Shown piece by piece: positions 5,502 to 7,905 of a stretch of 7,905 bases of DNA. The stretch covers positions 1-7,905 of the forward strand of contig JAUWKH010000069.1 in assembly GCA_030614305.1 (NCBI GenBank), read 5' to 3'. Within the stretch, counting starts at the first letter, position 1; the number at the start of each line of letters is the position of its first letter. Made by a program: the position numbers and the translations under genes. The notes under the pieces were generated by a model. The model ran no database searches and was not told the origin of the DNA. It saw nothing but the letters and a program-made list of their open reading frames with translations. The stretch comes from Bacteroidota bacterium. GTDB taxonomy: Bacteria > Bacteroidota > Bacteroidia > Bacteroidales > JADFUO01.

Positions 5502-5533
5502 TTTGGTTTTTGTTGTACAATGTTGTACATTTG
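5502..5533 (+). promoter_or_regulatory. Promoter overlapped by a palindromic operator, for the J-domain gene
   Basis: TTTG (5502-5505) and TACATTTG (5526-5533) match the Bacteroidetes -33 and TAnnTTTG -7 elements with a 20-base gap, putting the start near 5540, about 22 bases before the ATG. Between and across the -7 box lies TGTACAA-TG-TTGTACA (5514-5529), a perfect 7-bp inverted repeat. The same bases also form a direct repeat of TGTTGTACA (5511-5519 and 5521-5529) with a 10-bp period, one helical turn. A dimeric repressor bound here would block the promoter. The ribbon-helix-helix-like protein two features downstream is a natural candidate. Confidence 0.65.
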
Positions 5534-5562
5534 TTCTCTGAATAATTTTAATTCTTTTAATT

Positions 5563-5904
5563 ATGACATATTTCAAAGACATTTCAACCAAAACACAGTT
5601 AAAAACAACATATATAAAATTAGCAAAACAAAATCATCCTGACATGGGTGGTAATAATCATACTATGCAGAATATTAACGCGGAATATGAGTTCATGAAC
5701 AAATTGATAAACACTCGCAAAAAGTCTTTAATGAACCTGAAAAAAGGAGATACGGTTTTTGTAAACGGTACTGAATGTACAGTGATTTTCGACACTTCAA
5801 AAACATTTATTGCTAAAGCAAAAGACAGGGAAAAGAAAGAAATGTTTGATAAAATAACAGGTTTGGGGATTAACAATAAAAAGTATAAAGCATATATAAT
5901 TTAG
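5563..5904 (+). CDS. Small J-domain-like protein with a C-terminal beta domain
   Basis: 113 residues. Residues about 1-50 resemble a minimal J-domain: YFKDIST, then a helix LKTTYIKLAKQN leading to the diagnostic HPD (25-27), GG, and a following helix MQNINAEYEFMNKL. J-domains stimulate the ATPase of Hsp70 (DnaK); the HPD tripeptide is essential for that. Residues about 58-113 (KKGDTVFVNGTECTVIF onward) look like a small all-beta unit, possibly KOW/SH3-like, which I cannot name. Short proteins of this kind occur, as I recall, in phages and mobile elements as well as chromosomes. The normal Gly/Phe and zinc-finger regions of DnaJ are absent. The start is the first ATG after a good promoter. It is probably co-transcribed with the small gene 48 bases downstream. 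Confidence 0.7.
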   Translation: MTYFKDISTKTQLKTTYIKLAKQNHPDMGGNNHTMQNINAEYEFMNKLINTRKKSLMNLKKGDTVFVNGTECTVIFDTSKTFIAKAKDREKKEMFDKITGLGINNKKYKAYII

Positions 5905-5930
5905 CCCTTCGACTACGCTCAGGGTGACAA
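5905..5930. repeat. Short GC-rich intergenic repeat between the J-domain and RHH genes
   Basis: Begins directly after the TAG of the J-domain gene with CCCTTCGACTACGCTCAGGG, then TGACAA. The ends CCCT and AGGG are inverted. It is distinctly richer in G+C than its flanks. From memory, near-identical words recur between genes in many Bacteroidota genomes, so I take it as an unclassified dispersed repeat; copy number in this genome cannot be judged from one window. Confidence 0.5.
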
Positions 5931-5952
5931 GTCAAGGTTTTAGATTTTAGGC

Positions 5953-6141
5953 ATGGCTAAAAAAGAAACTAAGGTTCATACAGGGTTCAGATTATCGAAA
6001 AATAATCTGGACTTTATTGAAGACATGGGAAACTCATTAGGTCTTAATAAAACTAATGTAGTTGATATGATACTTACGGTTGTTAGAAATGATACTTCCT
6101 TGGTAGTTAGGTTGATTAAGAATTCCATAACTAAAAAATAA
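5953..6141 (+). CDS. Small ribbon-helix-helix-like DNA-binding protein
   Basis: 62 residues. A basic N-terminus (MAKKETKVH) leads to a strand TGFRL, then helix NNLDFIEDMGNSLG, a turn LNKTN, and helix VVDMILTVVRN. This is the strand-helix-helix layout of ribbon-helix-helix (Arc/MetJ/CopG-type) regulators, in which paired strands from a dimer enter the DNA major groove. It could be a repressor of the palindromic promoter upstream of the J-domain gene, or a plasmid/mobile-element type accessory protein. The fold is inferred from pattern only. No promoter of its own is evident; the 48-base gap to the gene before it is filled by the GC-rich repeat. Confidence 0.55.
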   Translation: MAKKETKVHTGFRLSKNNLDFIEDMGNSLGLNKTNVVDMILTVVRNDTSLVVRLIKNSITKK

Positions 6142-6158
6142 TTATTCTGTTTTTTTTT

Positions 6159-6185
6159 ATTTAATTATATTTAATTATATCTTTG
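6159..6185 (+). promoter_or_regulatory. Direct repeat with candidate -7 box before the STAS gene
   Basis: TTAATTATAT occurs twice in tandem (6161-6170 and 6171-6180). The second runs into TATCTTTG (6178-6185), a full match to TAnnTTTG. No TTTG is found at the right -33 distance. If used, the transcript would start only a few bases before the ATG at 6197, so a very short leader is implied. Tentative. Confidence 0.35.
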
Positions 6186-6196
6186 ACGTAAAAAAA

Positions 6197-6517
6197 ATGG
6201 ATTCCTATAATATTTCTGTTGTTCCATCAGGTGATAAAGATTCTAAAGGAGTAACTGTATTACTTAATGGTGATTTAACACTTCAAAACTCGGAAGATAT
6301 TAAGCAGGAATTATCTTCAATAGTAAGGAAATATCTAAAAATTACAATAAAGTCAGACAATATTGAAAATATTGATCTTTCATATATTCAACTTTTATTT
6401 TCAATTTATTTTTATCAGAAAAAATTATCAATTAATGTTGATATTGATATGAAATTAAATGATGAATTAGAGTCATTAGTAAAGCATTCAGGATTTGGGA
6501 ATATCCTTTTGTCATAG
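6197..6517 (+). CDS. STAS-domain (anti-sigma-factor antagonist-like) protein
   Basis: 106 residues, a single STAS domain. It shows the expected order: beta strand GVTVLLNGDLTLQNS (18-32), helix EDIKQELSSIVRKY, strand LKITIKS, and then the phosphorylation-site region NIDLSYIQLLFSIY (59-71). Ser62 sits where SpoIIAA-type proteins have the phosphorylated serine of the D-x-S motif, although the usual glycine after it is Tyr here. The C-terminal helix LNDELESLVKHSGF (88-100) is also typical. STAS proteins bind or are phosphorylated by partner-switch kinases. Position just before a CheY-like and a CheA gene suggests it is an output or modulator of that phosphorelay; small STAS-CheY-CheA clusters occur in Bacteroidota and spirochaetes as I recall. 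Confidence 0.75.
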   Translation: MDSYNISVVPSGDKDSKGVTVLLNGDLTLQNSEDIKQELSSIVRKYLKITIKSDNIENIDLSYIQLLFSIYFYQKKLSINVDIDMKLNDELESLVKHSGFGNILLS

Positions 6518-6530
6518 TGTTGTAGATTAA

Positions 6531-6585
6531 TGACTGATGACTGCCGACTGCCGACGACTGAAAGGAGTCCGTATGGACTGAAGAC
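6531..6585. repeat. Intergenic repeat: 7-bp tandem units plus AGTCC/GGACT palindrome
   Basis: Tandem units TGACTGA, TGACTGC, CGACTGC and CGACGACTG (6531-6560) are followed by AGTCC-GTAT-GGACT (6566-6579), a perfect stem with a 4-base loop. GTCCGTATGGA (6567-6577) is the reverse complement of TCCATACGGAC at 151-161, and TCAGTCCATAC at 4906-4916 matches its other arm. I take it as a dispersed non-coding repeat that has landed between the STAS and CheY genes. Confidence 0.6.
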
Positions 6586-6630
6586 TATCAGAATAAAGAT
6601 TATACTTTAAAAACCGAATACAATTAAACA

Positions 6631-6655
6631 AATAATTAATAACAATAATTAATAA
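6631..6655. repeat. AT-rich direct repeat before the CheY-like gene
   Basis: AATAATTAATAA occurs at 6631-6642 and again at 6644-6655, a 13-bp period. It lies in the leader just ahead of the ATG at 6665. No function is evident; such A/T leaders are usual for Bacteroidota start sites. Confidence 0.4.
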
Positions 6656-6664
6656 ATCTACATT

Positions 6665-7030
6665 ATGGGAAAAGTTGTTTTAGTTGTAGATGATTCCGAA
6701 AGCATCCTTGAGGTTGTTAGTTTTACACTTGAGAATAATGGTTTTGATGTGCTTAAAGCCAAAGATGGTAAGGATGCTTTAAAATATTTTGATGGAGCAA
6801 ATATTGACTTGCTTTTAACTGATTTGCATATGCCGGTAATGAATGGTATTGAATTAATTAAAGAAGTAAGGGCAATGCCTGAATATAAGCATATACCGAT
6901 TTTATTTTTAACTACCGAAACTCAGATGACAAAAAAAATTGAGGCAAAAAAAGCCGGCGCAACAGGTTGGCTGATAAAACCTTTTAATGCAGAAAAATTA
7001 ATTACAACAATAAAAAAAGTTCTCAGGTAA
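6665..7030 (+). CDS. CheY-like single-domain response regulator
   Basis: 121 residues, a stand-alone receiver domain. All key residues are present: the acidic pair D9/D10 in VVDDSES, the phospho-acceptor D53 in LLLTDLHMP, T83 in FLTTE, and K105 in IKPF. The aromatic-switch position, in GWLIKPF, is Trp102 or close to it. There is no output domain, so it acts by binding a partner once phosphorylated, presumably by the CheA encoded next. Its stop TAA shares one base with the ATG of that gene (TAATG), which implies translational coupling. I leave the symbol blank because Bacteroidota have many CheY-like receivers, and motility cannot be shown from here. Confidence 0.92.
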   Translation: MGKVVLVVDDSESILEVVSFTLENNGFDVLKAKDGKDALKYFDGANIDLLLTDLHMPVMNGIELIKEVRAMPEYKHIPILFLTTETQMTKKIEAKKAGATGWLIKPFNAEKLITTIKKVLR

Positions 7031-7905
7031 TGGAAAGCTTGCAGAAAAAATTTATCGTTGAGGCAAATGAGTTTGTAAATAATCTTGAAGACTCTCTTTT
7101 ATCATTAGAAATAAATCCTGATGATAAAAATAAAATACAAGAGATATTCAGGATTATGCATTCGCTTAAAGGAAGCGGTGCAATGTTTGGCTTTGATGAT
7201 ATTAGCGAGTTTACACACAATCTTGAAAATATTTACGATTTGATCAGAAATAACGAAATGGTTGTAACCAAAGAATTACTTAATGTTACGCTTGCCTCTG
7301 TTGACCATTTGAGAAATCTATTAAACCAAAACTCAAGCGAAGAAGTAAAAAAAGAACATCAACGCCTTACAAATATCATCAATGATATTATTAATATTAA
7401 AAATAAAGAAGAAAAGAAAGATATTGAAGTAGCAAGTGAAAAAAAACAAGCTTCAATACCTGAACAAGATGTAAAAAATCAGGATATAAAAACCTATTTT
7501 ATTTTCTTTGAACCAAAAGAAGATATTTTTAGCAATGGAACAAATCCATTGTACCTGCTTGATGAATTGAACTCAATGGGTACATGCAAGGTCTTTTCAC
7601 GTTTAAATAAAATACCGTCAATTGAAGACATAAGTATTGAAAAATGTTACACATACTGGGATGTTATTTTAGCTACAAACCAGGGTATTAATACGATATC
7701 GGATGTGTTTATATTTGTTGAAGATGATTGCAACTTGAAAATTCTTGAAATTGCAGCTTATAATTTATTTGAAAACAAATTTTTTATTGAAGAAATTGAA
7801 AATAAAAAGTTTTTAGAAGAAAATATCAGTATTGATGAATTACGAAAATTTATTAGCACTTTAAGCAATATTGAAGTTGAACCGGAAGAAAATGATATTT
7901 CTGCA
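7030..7905 (+). CDS. cheA: CheA-type sensor histidine kinase (N-terminal part, cut by window end)
   Basis: Starts at ATG 7030-7032, overlapping the CheY-like stop, and stays open to the window edge (292 residues seen). Residues 1 to about 105 are an Hpt phosphotransfer domain with the phospho-histidine H44 in RIMHSLKGSGAMFGF and the following helix ISEFTHNLENIYDLI. A charged linker (about 118-155, rich in Lys and Glu) leads to a second domain (about 155-260) beginning YFIFFEPKEDIFSNGTNPL and including CYTYWDVIL and DVFIFVEDDCNL, the pattern of the region after the Hpt in many CheA proteins. The dimerisation, ATP-binding and CheW-like domains would lie beyond the edge. It would pass phosphate from H44 to the D53 of the receiver upstream. 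Confidence 0.88.
   Translation, partial: MESLQKKFIVEANEFVNNLEDSLLSLEINPDDKNKIQEIFRIMHSLKGSGAMFGFDDISEFTHNLENIYDLIRNNEMVVTKELLNVTLASVDHLRNLLNQNSSEEVKKEHQRLTNIINDIINIKNKEEKKDIEVASEKKQASIPEQDVKNQDIKTYFIFFEPKEDIFSNGTNPLYLLDELNSMGTCKVFSRLNKIPSIEDISIEKCYTYWDVILATNQGINTISDVFIFVEDDCNLKILEIAAYNLFENKFFIEEIENKKFLEENISIDELRKFISTLSNIEVEPEENDISA

Noticed and set aside
6531..6560. CRISPR-like array
   Set aside because: The units are only 7 bases long and continuous, with no spacers. It is a short tandem repeat.

Overview
The window is AT-rich, and its start codons mostly lack Shine-Dalgarno sequences but sit in A/T-rich leaders. Several upstream regions carry the Bacteroidetes-type promoter pattern (TTG or TTTG near -33, TAnnTTTG near -7). 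Together with the gene families this suggests a member of the Bacteroidota, probably an environmental or anaerobic Bacteroidia. That assignment is an inference from style and content; no marker gene is present.

Layout. (1) 1-342 is non-coding and holds hairpins and a short tandem repeat. (2) 343-2348 is a tight two-gene operon, cyanophycinase then isoaspartyl dipeptidase. Together they would take cyanophycin, or other beta-aspartyl peptides, down to free aspartate and arginine. (3) 2336-4436 on the minus strand holds a short pentapeptide-like fragment and a toxin-antitoxin-type pair. The pair is an intact XRE/ImmA-IrrE regulator with a palindrome-flanked promoter, followed through an ATGA overlap by a PIN-like gene broken by one in-frame stop. 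(4) 4437-5562 is a decayed segment. Two diverged copies of an internally deleted hsdM (type I DNA methyltransferase) remnant lie as direct repeats on either side of an intact tRNA-Arg(TCT) gene. Both copies are followed by a GGTGAAACAGG-type 12-bp repeat. (5) 5502-6141 is a small plus-strand module: a promoter overlapped by a palindromic candidate operator, a mini J-domain protein, an intergenic repeat and a ribbon-helix-helix-like protein. (6) 6197-7905 is a signalling cluster, STAS protein, CheY-like receiver and CheA, the last cut by the window edge before its kinase core.

How the parts relate. The cyanophycin operon and the STAS-CheY-CheA cluster look like ordinary chromosomal functions. 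The stretch between them looks like an accessory hotspot beside a tRNA gene, with a degraded toxin, degraded restriction-modification pieces, dispersed intergenic repeats and small DNA-binding proteins. I see no complete undescribed defence system. The most unusual items are the paired mini-hsdM units around the tRNA, the single-stop PIN toxin behind an apparently intact antitoxin, and the J-domain/RHH pair with its operator-like promoter.
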